Assembly (NCBI RefSeq): GCF_001039355.2
Contig: NW_019776002.1
Span: 48,952-112,951, forward strand
Origin: Lingula anatina
Taxonomy: Eukaryota > Brachiopoda > Lingulata > Lingulida > Lingulidae
Length of the DNA: 64,000 nt
Direction: 5' to 3'
Shown here: one piece after another, positions 49,943-61,800 of the stretch
Position numbering within the stretch: position 1 is the stretch's first letter
Layout of the letters: each line of letters begins with the position of its first letter
Notes under the pieces: generated by a model
Database searches by the model: none
Seen by the model: only the letters and a program-made list of their open reading frames with translations
Told to the model about the DNA's origin: nothing
Translations under genes and position numbers: made by a program

Positions 49943-50128
49943 ATCATAGTTTACTTACAGTTATGGTTAATAAAAGCTTAGTGCATGGAAATCAATTGAA
50001 TATCATTTAAAAAACATCTAAAAGTGATATATTCTGTTTGGTAGTATTATATGCATATCAAATATTTAAAAGCTTGATAAATTACCCTGCTCCCTGAAAA
50101 TAAAAAGCTTAGTGAATTGTAATGCCTT

Positions 50129-51404
50129 TCATGCTGCACTGTCTTCATAAAGCACTGTATCTATCCTAAAATCCAGTTCATCTGTTGGCACACTTTCAAG
50201 CACCTGTTCCTTGTAGGCAAGAGCTATAGTGTATGGTTTCTTGTTTGTGTCTTTTTCACAGCGAGACAGGTAGGTATCATAGTAGCCCTTGCCTCTCCCG
50301 AGGCGATCTCCATCTTTTGTGAAGCTAAGGCCTGGGACCAAGATCAAATCTAATCCACCTGGATGTAAAAAATTGGCATTTTATAACTGTTTTATTATAA
50401 TGCAAATTCAAAGGCAATTACATGATTCATTATTTAAATAATGAATCAATCAAAAAGTACTTCTTAATGAGATATAGAATTTATGTAGACTTGAAACATT
50501 TTAAACATTCTCATCTCATACTTTTACCTCTGATTTAATCACGATAAAATAAAATAATAAATAAATACAAGGTGGCAGTTTACAATTATTCAAATCATTG
50601 TTTATAAAAATTACATGTAAAAATGAGCTAACCAGTAGTGATGGCATCCTCCCTTTGCTCGTCATCTGCAGGCTGTTTAATCTTCCACGATGTCACTGGC
50701 AGATCTTCATAGTCCTGGAGGGACAGCAGTCTTACCATGTCCATGGTGGTGCCAATGTAGCGTGGGATGTAACACTTTTTATTGTTTTCTAAAAGATTCT
50801 TCACGATTGGCAAAGTGTGTATTTCATCATGCATGTTAAGAAACACGGAGACACGTTGGCTGGACTGGTACTGAGGCATTTGGAAAAGCTGGAAAATTAG
50901 AACCATTTATACTTTGAGTGACATAAAATATGCTTACTTGCCAATAAATGAGTAAAGGATGACCCCCTAAAAAACAGAAGCCATAAAAATTTTATTAAAT
51001 CCTAAAAATTAAGATTTATCGAAATTCGCTTGACTTCAACTTTTATTTGATGGACCTTTGTAAGATTCAATAAATTTATTTATTTATTTATTTAATCATT
51101 TTATTGGGTGTGTCATGCAACGAGGCTACTTGGAGCATCCTTGTCTATTGTTTGATTGCTAGGCTATCCAGTTTATACTGGCAATGGCTGGTGCAGCCAA
51201 CTAGACAACAGTTACTGTGCTCAGGCTGAAGTTCCAAATACCAAATTAAGAAGCGGTTGTTAACACCAAAGACCTCTTACTAAATACCTTTCTCGTCACT
51301 ATTTCAGATTGCCTCTTTTTCTCCTCGTCTGACAGGCATGCGATTTTCTTTTTAATTTCTTTACGCAGTGCATTTTTCGCAGCTCTGATACTCGTGGAAG
51401 CCAT
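50129..51404 (-). CDS. MTHFS: 5-formyltetrahydrofolate cyclo-ligase (MTHFS), complete, 3 exons
   Basis: Exons on the minus strand: 51404-51288, 50888-50633 and 50358-50129, joining in phase to 603 nt (200 aa), close to the human length. The enzyme uses ATP to convert 5-formyl-THF to 5,10-methenyl-THF in one-carbon metabolism in the cytosol. Family signatures visible are the N-terminal KNALRKEIKKKIACLS with the conserved basic residues, VFLNMHDEIHT, the substrate-side PRYIG, and the phosphate-binding GRGKGYYDTYL at 145-155 followed by ALAYKEQ and a C-terminal FRIDTVLYE. All expected parts are present, with no frameshift. The middle-exon donor is GTTAGC, weaker than the rest. It is head to head with PHAX. 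Confidence 0.96.
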
Positions 51405-51668
51405 TGGAAATTAGGTCAAGTGGAAACTGGGTCAATGCAAGTGTTTTTACTTTGAGGCTTCTTTATTTCAACACTGAATGTGTGCAAACATTTCCATTTC
51501 CTTGTGAACATTTAAATATGACGTGTTAAAATATTATTTTTTTCGATATAATGATTAACGTAAAACCATAACGTTAACCTTGATACCTTCTTCTCTTGAT
51601 GAAATTCTACGCGGAGGTTATTTGTTTCACTTTTTACTTCTCAGTTCACCCTGATTTGGCGGAATAGA
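51405..51668. promoter_or_regulatory. Putative bidirectional promoter MTHFS / PHAX
   Basis: Only 264 bp separate the start codons of two divergent housekeeping-type genes, so both promoters and both 5' UTRs must lie here. I see no TATA box at a convincing distance from either ATG. The shared promoter is inferred from spacing, not from a recognised motif. Confidence 0.6.
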
Positions 51669-54600
51669 ATGGAGGACTTTGAAGAAGGGGAATTGCTGGA
51701 GTCAGATGAAGAGCAGGTTAAGACAAAAAATATTGATGATGTAGTCCACTGGTGGAAACAAAGAGAACATTTTATCATAGTAAAATTAAGATATCAAAAA
51801 GCTATCATATGTATTTTAACAACGCACAATTTGCTTTTGCTTTTTAAATTGCAAATGTAAAATACATAAAAATACAAGTACACGTACAGTACAGTATAGA
51901 GTATAGCACCATTGTGCTATGCTAACAAATGGGCTACAAGTCTTTCCTTAATAACCTCTGATAAATTCACGAGAAACCTGTCATGGGGCCTCCATGCTTA
52001 TGTACACCTACTGCAGTATCTTCTTTACAAAAATATACACTGCTACTAGTATATTGTATAAGTTAGTATTTACTAACTGCACATTTGAAGGTACAACGTT
52101 ACTGGGGTACAGCATATCTACCATTTCAATAAAATTCTTTTGTTACAGAATGATGAGTCTAATATAAATGTTCTAGCATTATATTAAATTCATTTACAAT
52201 ATACCTAGTAGCATCACACTTTGTGTCTATATGTGTTTATAAATGTACCCAGTACCACTGCATGATTAATTTGCTGTCATTAATTTTCACTGCCATTTTT
52301 TCTAGAATGATGACCTCCACCGTACTGATGTGACCAAGCCTTCAGACAGCATTGAGAACAGAGGGGCCTGGGGCAGCAGACACCCTGTCCCTAACTACAG
52401 GTCCACTGGGAAGCTCACTCTGTCCAGCTCAGAGGACAGCAGTGATAGCGAACGAGAGGAAGATGATGACGAATTGTTGTTTAAAAGAAAAAAGAGCAGA
52501 CAGTCTGACAAAAATGGCCACGGAATGGACTTTCAACCAAGTGCTACATTTCAGAACCCACTTTTGAACAAAAGTCAGCCAAGTTGGGTAGGAATGATGT
52601 CCAAGCAGAAACACAGAAATAACATTTGGGGGAGTGTGCTACAGGAACAAACTCTCAGCCAAGGTTTGGGAGGGTTTGGTGTTGATCAAAGTAAAACAGA
52701 CTTGAAAAGTGACAGGAGCGTGGAAACTTATGACTACACAAAAGCTGCAGAAGACCACAGACCTATCATTGAAGCTGGGGATGATGGGACAGTAGTGTCC
52801 AATGATCCGTTTGATCAGGTACTCCAGACAGATCACTCTGCTTTGGAAAAAAACATGCAGTCAAGGACAGGCATTGACAGGAAAAGAAAGAGACCTATCA
52901 GAGATAGACTAGGATCTTTTTCTCATGATAAACACAAATCAAGGGATCACATCAAGGTGACGGAAGATGATCCAGAGGAAAAAGTTGTCAGTGCTATTAC
53001 GGTGGCTTTAAATGAACCAAAGAAGGAGTTGATGGGTATGAACTTTTCAGTTGCGATCCACATTTTTTTTGTTTACTACATATAGATGAATATATATATA
53101 TAATATGCTAAGGAGCTGGTTTCAAAATTAATAAGATACATAAATGTATCTCTCATTTTGTATCATGGAGAATAGACCACTACTTTTAAAAGTGATATTT
53201 CTGCCTTATTATCCATCATATTGAACAGTTATGTGAGTGAAGATGATTGTACGAGTAGTGCATTAGTGAACTCCTTTAAAAATGTACAAATTATTGTCAC
53301 TTTTCAGTAAAAGAAACAGTTTTAGCTTTTTCTTACACTATAAATGCTATATCAAGCACAGAAGTGTATATGTGTGTCAGATAATCTTGAGAGACCAAGA
53401 TGTCATTTGAGATTAAGGCTCGTGACTCAATCTTTGACTCCAAGTACATATGAAGTAGCTGTGTGTGTATATTTCAGAGCGCGTGGTAAAAGTGGTGGGT
53501 GTGAAGAAGGCCATTCAGTTACTGTATGAGACTGAAGATGTGGAGGATGCTGGGGGATTATGGATCAATGTAAGTATTTTGTTCTTGATGTTTTTGACCT
53601 GAATAGATAGTAAATGTATGATTATGATAGATGGTAAATATATGATTATATTGTCCTGTACTTTATTTACTATTACAATGCAACTTGCAAGTACATTTTT
53701 GAATAGACAAAAATGGTGAATGATACCAAAGATACTGAACACATTCAACAGTTAGGTGTGTGCCAGTGTAACATAAAAATCTGACTCCCGGAGTCAAAAT
53801 TTCAGTATGAAAATCTGACTGGGGAGTCACCTTTTAGGGGAGTCTGATTTTCATGGTACACTGATACCTCTCAAAAGAAAAACAAGAATGCGAATGATTC
53901 AGTTTAAATTAGTACTTCATGGAAAGAAATGAATATATATTGCATGAGGCTGAGCTGTAAATATCAGTTACATATAACATACAAGAGAAGAACTATATCT
54001 AATGAAGATGGTGTGGTGTATGTCGTTTCCAGGACGGTTCCAGAAGAAGAACACCAGGGGGCGTCTATCTACAGCTGCTGAAGGCGGACCCAAGTGTCAC
54101 CAAGGACCATTTGAAAGACATCTTTATCGAATCATTTATGTATGACAAAGAAAAACAAAAAGAGGCAAAGTAAGTCCCTTTGAAGCTGCCAGGTTTTGCA
54201 AATAATTTACGAATTGTGAAATGGCATTAACTGGTGAACTTTATGTAAAATTTTGCCAGCTTCTTGCAGTGGAAGAACTGGATAGACTAGTTGTGACATT
54301 TTCCTTTATGTGCAAGCATTTATGTTTCATATGTACTGTGTTAATAATATGATTGTCCTTCCTGTTTGTAGGAGACGTAAAAGAAGAAGGAAGGCAGAGG
54401 AAGCCCGGAGAAGAATGGAAATTGGTTTGAGAACCATGGATGCTAAAGGACACGAAACCAATTTGGAGGAAAAGACTAGTGACAGAAAAGACTACAGTGG
54501 GAGTGACAATCCACGTTTTATGCACTGTGATCCAGACAATGAAATGGATGAAGACAGGGATGAAAGTGACGATGAAATAAAAGACTTTGAATCATTACTC

Positions 54601-54753
54601 AGAAAACACAAAGAAGTGCAAGAGAAAAAGAAAACTGAGGTTAGCAACATGGAAAGTCAGATCACGGAAGTGTCTGGTATAAATATGGAGAATGAAGATG
54701 TGGCCGAGCCGGAAATTAGCATTGACATCGAGGAGGGGGAATCCATTGACTGA
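51669..54753 (+). CDS. PHAX: PHAX, phosphorylated adaptor for RNA export, complete, 5 exons
   Basis: Exons 51669-51716, 52306-53035, 53478-53569, 54033-54169 and 54372-54753 join in phase to 1389 nt (462 aa). PHAX links the cap-binding complex on snRNA precursors to CRM1 for export from the nucleus. Matches to vertebrate PHAX are HRNNIWGSVLQEQ, SVETYDYTKA, KRKRPIRDRLGS, DDPEEKVVSAITVALNEPKK and, in the RNA-binding domain (about 250-335), VKKAIQLLYETEDVED, GGLWI, NDGSRRRTPGGVYLQLLK and LKDIF. A basic stretch (KRRKRRRKAEEARRR) follows the domain. The N- and C-termini are acidic, and an SSSEDSSDSEREEDDD cluster is a plausible CK2-type phosphorylation region. The first exon is short (16 codons) with a weak donor (GTTAAG). 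Confidence 0.95.
53764..53863. mobile_element. 100-bp MITE with CAGTGTAACATAAAAATC termini
   Basis: The left CAGTGTAACATAAAAATCTG followed by ACTCC pairs with the right end, the complement of CAGTGTACCATGAAAATCAG followed by ACTCC. A further TGACTGGGGAGTCA lies inside. It is in PHAX intron 3. Confidence 0.75.
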
Positions 54754-54875
54754 TGATACTCATTGTGCTTTCATTTAAGGCTGTTGATCAACTTTGTGTT
54801 TCATTTGTAATCAGCGAAAAAGAGCATTTGTGGAATTATGTCAGGCATTGACATTGAAGAAGCTTTGTCTGTGGC

Positions 54876-54881
54876 AATAAA
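54876..54881 (+). terminator. Polyadenylation signal AATAAA (PHAX)
   Basis: AATAAA 120 nt downstream of the PHAX stop codon, in a typical 3' UTR position. Confidence 0.65.
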
Positions 54882-55181
54882 ATTATAAGTTTGGTTAGAT
54901 ATGTTTGCTTGACATTGAGAATATGTGACAGGTTGGGCAGAATTTAATACAGTGTGTGTGGTATTTGTAACATGGACTGGTGCAATCTTTTGATTTCAAA
55001 TATATTTTTGCTTAAGTTTATGAAACGTAAATTTTGCTAACTCTCAAGTCCCTCCTCCCTACAAAAAATAGATGGAAATGGTAGATAAATTGGGATCTTT
55101 CACTCTAGCTAATCTAATATTTCATTTAAGGTTATTAATGGGCCTTGAAATAACTCTGAAATAACTCTGTATTAAGCGGGC

Positions 55182-55270
55182 CCCGAACCCCACGTCAGAA
55201 GAGGAGGGAAGGGTTGGCTTCGCATCCGCGCCCCCCCCCCCCCCCTCAAATAATCCTGGATCCGCCCCTG
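55182..55270. mobile_element. CAGGGGCGGATCCAGG MITE, inverted partial copy
   Basis: Read on the minus strand, CAGGGGCGGATCCAGGATTA, TTTGAGGGG, a G run and CGGATGCGAAGCCAACCC match the left half of the 15363 element. Only this half is recognisable. Confidence 0.7.
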
Positions 55271-55547
55271 GTATGTATCGAGAGATATCAAAGTCCGTAT
55301 GAAAATGCAACAATGTGCAACGTAGAAACATTCGTGTCTTACAGAGTTTAATTCATGTCTTACTGAGTTTAATTTCTTCAGAGATTAATTAACGTGCAAA
55401 AATCCAACTTAAAACAAATAATTAAGTATAAACGTGAATTGAAAAAAATCACTTAAGTTCCACAAATCTTACATACTCATTTTGATGATAAAGTTTGCAA
55501 AACAATGAATTATATATAGTTTTGCTAAATTCAGCTGACTTTTCGCC

Positions 55548-55640
55548 TCCGTGCACCCTGAGCTTCTTGACACGATGGAGATAGGCTACAGTGAAAAGGT
55601 TAGTGTCAAGTTAGCTCTGAAGCTCAGGGTGCCTCCGTGC
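55548..55640. repeat. Inverted repeat upstream of TPCN2
   Basis: CTCCGTGCACCCTGAGCTTC is repeated inverted as GAAGCTCAGGGTG (55618-55630), with CTTGACAC/GTGTCAAG also paired. It lies about 190 bp upstream of the TPCN2 start codon and could be a small MITE or part of the 5' UTR. Confidence 0.6.
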
Positions 55641-55828
55641 AGCGATGACCGAGAGATACCCGCAGGTAGCTCTTTTATATTGGAGGTATATTTCAGCGGA
55701 TCGTGAACCCTGTCAAGGTCTACTTGAACAGTGAATGACCTAACATTATAAATATACACCCCGTCAAAATGTCAATAGCATGGGAACAGGACGTAGCCGC
55801 TACGAGAACTTAATACCAAATAGATGCC

Positions 55829-58800
55829 ATGGAACGTTTAGAAACTGAGTCTCCGGACTTTCACGAACGCAGAGAAAGCTTCAGAAATTGGACACGAACT
55901 TCATCGACCACTAGCCGCAGTTCTCTGTTTCCGCAATCTCGGGGTGACAACGCTGATGACGATTATTCTGGCTCATATCCCGGCTTAAGACGGGATTATG
56001 GTTGGTATAACCTAAGATCTAATATACCATATACCGTTTATTAGATCTTAGGTATAACTTACTTAGTCCTATTTTCACGACATGTTTCCTCTTACTGTAC
56101 TTTTCAAGCCGGTTTGATCTGCAGGAGGTCTAACTATGATCCAGATCCCTCCCCAAATGATGCACATTAATTCTGAATAACAATAATAATAATAATATAT
56201 AATAATAAAATTGATCAAAAATAAAATATCAAGTAGTGGAGAATGCGTTATATTTTTCATTGGTTTGTTTCTAGATGAAAGTATCAACAGCAGTTTTTTT
56301 TTCATAAAATGACATTTTAAAATCCAATAATTGATAAACATAAATAGATTAGTAAAAGTAAATAAAAAAATAAAGCAAAAAATAATGGTCATTTTTCTAA
56401 ACTATTAATCACTGCCATTAGGTAAATTTTTATCCAGCATTTAACATACACCCTGTATTCTGATAGGTGGCTGTTTTAATTAATGTATGTAATCATCACA
56501 AGTATATATCCAATGAACTTGGCATCCTGTTGATATGTCATGATATGATACAGCAGACCATTTATCTTATCCCAGCTGGACGTGTGGACAGGTGTCCCTT
56601 AACTTAACAAATCAATTAATAGCTGTACACAAATAACTAGATCAGTTTTATCTTATTGTGAATACCTGTACTATTAAGTTTGGAAGGTTCAATTTCAAGT
56701 TTTAATACTTGTTTTAATACTTGTTTAAAACAAAAGAGATGGAGATAAATTGATGAAAATTAAGGTCTTAGTTGTGGCGTTGTTATCCTGCAGCCTGATA
56801 ATAATATAAACAGATGTAAAATTACATTGAGGCTATAACATTGATATGTTTTGGTACCTAATATTTCTGCACTTGCCGTAAATATCCCTCCCTCCAATGT
56901 CAGTGTGCAATCCCCATGCTGTGAGCAGAGACTCTACGCTTAGGGACAATTCCCACAGATATTTGGATAGATCTATCTCCCTCGGGAGTCTCACTAAATT
57001 GCTATAAAACTAACCAGCTTAAACATCTGTCACGCCTAGTAAAACTGTTAGGGGGTAATTATCTTTACCCCAAGCTGATACGGTAGGCATGACAGACATT
57101 TAAGTAGCAATTTAGTGTGAACCCCAGGGAGTCAGGTCGATCCATATAGTCTCAGATAGATTGATCTGAGTATGGGAACCCAGTCTTAGACCCCATTCCC
57201 ATACCTAGATCGATCTAGAAGGATTGACCTATCTCTGAGGGGATTATTGCTAAGTTGTATTCAGATTAAGCAGCTTAGATGTCTGGCATGTCTATTGAAG
57301 CTGCTAAATGATAGTTACTCCCTGACAACTTCAGTAGGTGTGCCAGACATCAGAGTCTCTTTAAGCTGAATGTACCTAGCGTGTGGTTACAAAGTACTTT
57401 ATTTACATATGTAACTATGCTGCTTATTTATTTATGTAAGTGTTTTGCTTATGTATTTTTGTAATGATGTACAGAGGACTTTTTTTCAGATGAGTTAACA
57501 GTGCTGCAAGCTCAGGTGTTTTTGGAGGATGCAGAAAAAGTAAGTAAGAAGAGCATCAGAAACCGTGTTAAGGGATTTGTGCTATATTTTGAGGGAAAAA
57601 ATGCATCAAGAACTGTTGCTTTTGCTTACCTATTAATTCAGAGAAAAACAGAGAAAAAATGTTTTCAATTACAAACTTTCCCATCTTAATGCATGTGGGA
57701 TCAATTTGGTGCTGCACGTTTGTCAGTTTTTATGATGTTAAGTCTCTATGTTTACACCTGCCGATTTGTAGTTGTTTCCAGCTAGCTGATTACCATTCAG
57801 ATTAATGTATGCTGTTCAAAGGTTGAGTTGTACATTTAGAATTGACATTAAAGGACAAAACAGCTTGCTGACTCTGATAAGAGAAATGATAACTCTTAAT
57901 TTTTCTTCAAATGGGGGGAGAGCAGTTATTGGTTTGTTTTTACAGCTCATCATCATCATACCACTTATTGTTATCCTCTTTGATTATGATCCAATTAAAC
58001 ACTCATGAAGTCGTGCCCTATGAAGCAGATATAGGGAAGACATTTGCCCTTGCCTCTTAATCATGTTTGTAATGGGAAGAACACCTGAGCTTTTTTTAGA
58101 GCCAAAATGATAGACAAATCTGTATTTATTCAAATGACAGCTAAATTATTTGTTAAAGAATACCAGAGAATTTTCTTTGATCATGTTAACATCGGAACCA
58201 AAATATTTGCCAGGTATGAAGAGCTCTCTACATTGTGATTTGTTGGGTAGTTGGCGTGATGACCTATTTGGAAAGATGAAAATGCATTTGTCTGCCTTAA
58301 GTACAGATCTATGTATTTGCATGACATATCTTTACTAATACATTGAAATATTATATTTTAGTACCGTAGCATCCACCACAAAATTGACAAGACCTCGTTG
58401 AGACTGTACAGACTATACTTCTCCAGACCTTACCAATGGTATGTTTGATTATTTATAATTTAGCACTATACCTTAAACAAGATTCCATCCAGGTATCAGG
58501 TAATTAGAGCAGTGTCATCAGTCAGGTTTTATATCTTAAAATTTGAAATTTTAATAGATTCTTGATTGAATTTAAATCAGAAAAACAAAATTTTGTTAAG
58601 GGCATGGATGGCAATTTTTTGGGTTACGAAAGTGAAATTTTGCTGTTGACTTGTTTTGTGGTGGTTTGTTTTCAGTAAAAAGTTCATAATATTTTTAACC
58701 AGGTTCCTTTTCTCGGTGATGTTTGTTGTACTAATCCTGGCATTCTTCGAGAAGCCATCCTCACTGACCACAAACTGGACGTCCGACATGAGGAATACTG

Positions 58801-61800
58801 GTCAGAGACTGAACCCTCCTTGTGGTCTGACGGAGGGTATTGAGATCATTTGTCTGCTGCTGTTTGTGGGAGATGTCATCCTCAAGGTAAATAGGACTGA
58901 TACTGGAAGGTGGACCAAAACATTATACACAGAGAAGTATAACAAGATTTAGGTTGACTGCATAGTGTCTCTTTTTCTCTTTCCCCTTGAGTTGTAGTCT
59001 AGGTTTTGTCTGGTTATATTCGTCTCATCTTTCTCAGTGTGTACCCTATTCATTTCCATTTCCTTTTCTTCAAATCAGTGGAACTTCCTTCTTGACCTGT
59101 TCTTTTCCAAAGTTCTTTGTTGCTTATCTTGTTGCTAACTATGTGATTTAGAAGGCAGCTGAAGTATTGCATGTTGTGATTGATTTACTATACTCTAAGG
59201 ACATCTTATTTTTCTGAAAATTACTGGTGGTTATGAGATGTACAGGTATTTCACATCAGATGAAATGCTTGGATTCTCTTTTTTAACGTCAAATTTTTAT
59301 TTTTTTTTCTTTGTAAATTACTAGTATTTACTGATTTATTTAGATTCCCAGAAACAAAATTAAAAATCAGAGAAAATGTGGAAGGTACTTTCTGCTGTGC
59401 CTGCACAGTACTGTGCTGCCGCCTGCTGAGGAGCATGCTTACTAACATGATCAAACTGATTTCAGAGCTACTTCAAAGGTCCAGAAGTCCTGAAGAGCCC
59501 CTGGGTCATCTTGTACATCTGTGCTCTGCTAGTGTCTGTGGTGGACTGGACAGTGTCCATGATATACTTTTGTAAAGAAGTAAGTGAACAGTGCCTTCTT
59601 TCAGGTTTTTTCAGAAAACGTAAAGTTACTCATTAAAATTATATTACATTGGCTCATTAAATTGTTAGTCATGTTGTAATCGAGATAGAAAAATGTTTAG
59701 CTTGAGGATATTGTTTAGCATAGAAATTACAGTTTTCTTTTCTGCAGACAGTAAAGTTGATATCTCGAGAAATTCAAGAGTGTTAACTATGTGTTAGAGT
59801 AGTTGATCTATTTTCTTTTTTCTTTTATGTTTCAGATTGTAAGAGTAAGGAGATATATAAGACCATTTTTTATTCTTCAAAATAGTTCTCTCATGAAAAA
59901 GACTGTCAATTGTTTGAAGAAAACTCTGCCTGAAATTATAAGGTATTTGTTTGCTATTCACTGGATATTTATGTATAATTATTTGAAAGTAGATATTATA
60001 TTGGGAGATAGTATATTTGGAAATATTAAATTGTTTAAAGAATGTGTAAATGTTTTAAAGTACTGCACTGTTGTAATAATGTGTGTTAGGAACCCTGAAT
60101 TGTAGCTCATTCAGATACTTGTATTTTTGTGCAGACTATTTCATTGTGAAGTGGCCTTGCTTTGAAAGTATATATTTGCTGATGTATATTTGACATATTC
60201 CAGTATTCTGGTCCTTTTGGTGTTCCATGTGTACTTTTTTCTGTTGCTTGGAATGCTGCTTTTTACTGAGGTAAGTGCTGCCATCTACTGTGTAGGTAAG
60301 TGCTGCCATCTTCTGTGTAATAATGCCACTAACATGGTATTTGGTCAGTTTTAGATGCATGTTCCTGTAATCCAAGTTTAATTTTGATAATTACGTGCTT
60401 ATGCTTATGTTTTGCTACATGAAAATGATGACTGTAAGAAGTAAAGGAAATACTGTGAAAATGCCGAAATTGTAGAATGCTGTAGAATATTGCCTTTTTT
60501 TTTAGGAATATGATCCTATCCCAGCAAATCCAAATGGAACTGATCCAGAAGGGGTAGGTTATTGCATATTATTTTCATAAATATTTGCAATAAAATCTAT
60601 TAGATTGATGGTCATACTGATAAATGCACTATGGGGAATTCTGCTGTCTACAGCCTTAAATGAAGAACATGCATCCCTGCTAAAAATAAAAAGCAAAAAC
60701 ATCCAAATTTGATAAGCGTTTTGTATATTTCTGCCAGAATTTTCAAAATGTAATGTACGTTTGCCCATATAAGACATTAGCAGAAAGTGCCTTATATTTG
60801 TTAGCGTTATGATACAAGTAAGTTGTGCTAGTTGCTGTTTACAGCCTGTTCAAGGTGGAATACCATGGACCAATATCACTCGCTACAAAAGCATTTATGA
60901 TATTGGTAAAGCTTTAAAAGTACTGAACATACTGCTGACCACTGCAAACCATCCAGATGGTGAGTCACTCAGTTTTCAACAAATTAACCACAGTTCCTTG
61001 TGGACTTTCTCTCAGTACAGGCCGTTCGATCGCAATATGAAGATTGAAATATTTTTGCCATTCTAACCAGCCGCCCTCCAACAGCCATTTTGTTTTCCAG
61101 CTTAGAGCAGTTTGACTGTAGAACAAATAGGAATGAAGTATTCTGCCATTTCCACTGCTGTGTATGAAGTGGTACCCTCCTAATCACCAGGCTTTGCTTT
61201 TTGACTCTTTCAGCCTGCAGCCAACAGCTCCAGAAATGGCTCTAGTGCATTTATTGAGGATTTTGAAGCTGGTTTAAAGAATTTGTTGGTGCTTATTACC
61301 ACAGCTAATCATCCTGATGGTAAGTTAGGATAAATGGAAAGCAGCTGAAATTTTGCTTTGCTTGTTAACCTTTAGGAAGTCATGCCAGAATGATTTACTT
61401 TTGTGATTTGTGGTTGATATAAGGGTTGTTCTGACAAACTGTCTTGAAAATGTAACACACTATTTCTAAAGATGGAGGAAGACAACTGTAAGTAAGCTGA
61501 ATCTGCAAAACTATTAAGTAATGAAAAGTCCAAAAGGCATTACTTAAAAAGAATTTAAATGATCACATAATATGTATTATTACTGCATGACTGATGGTTT
61601 TAAAATATAAAAAGACTTCTTTCATATTTGAATTGGCATAAATAAGATCTGTGCATAAAAGGAGACTTTCTTTATTTTCTCTTTTCAGTGATGATGCCTT
61701 TATATAACTACAACAGGTTTTATGTGTTGTATTTCATAGTGTTTTTAGTTATTGGTGAGTAAGTGATAATTTCTTTTTTAACAAATTTAGATTTTAACGT

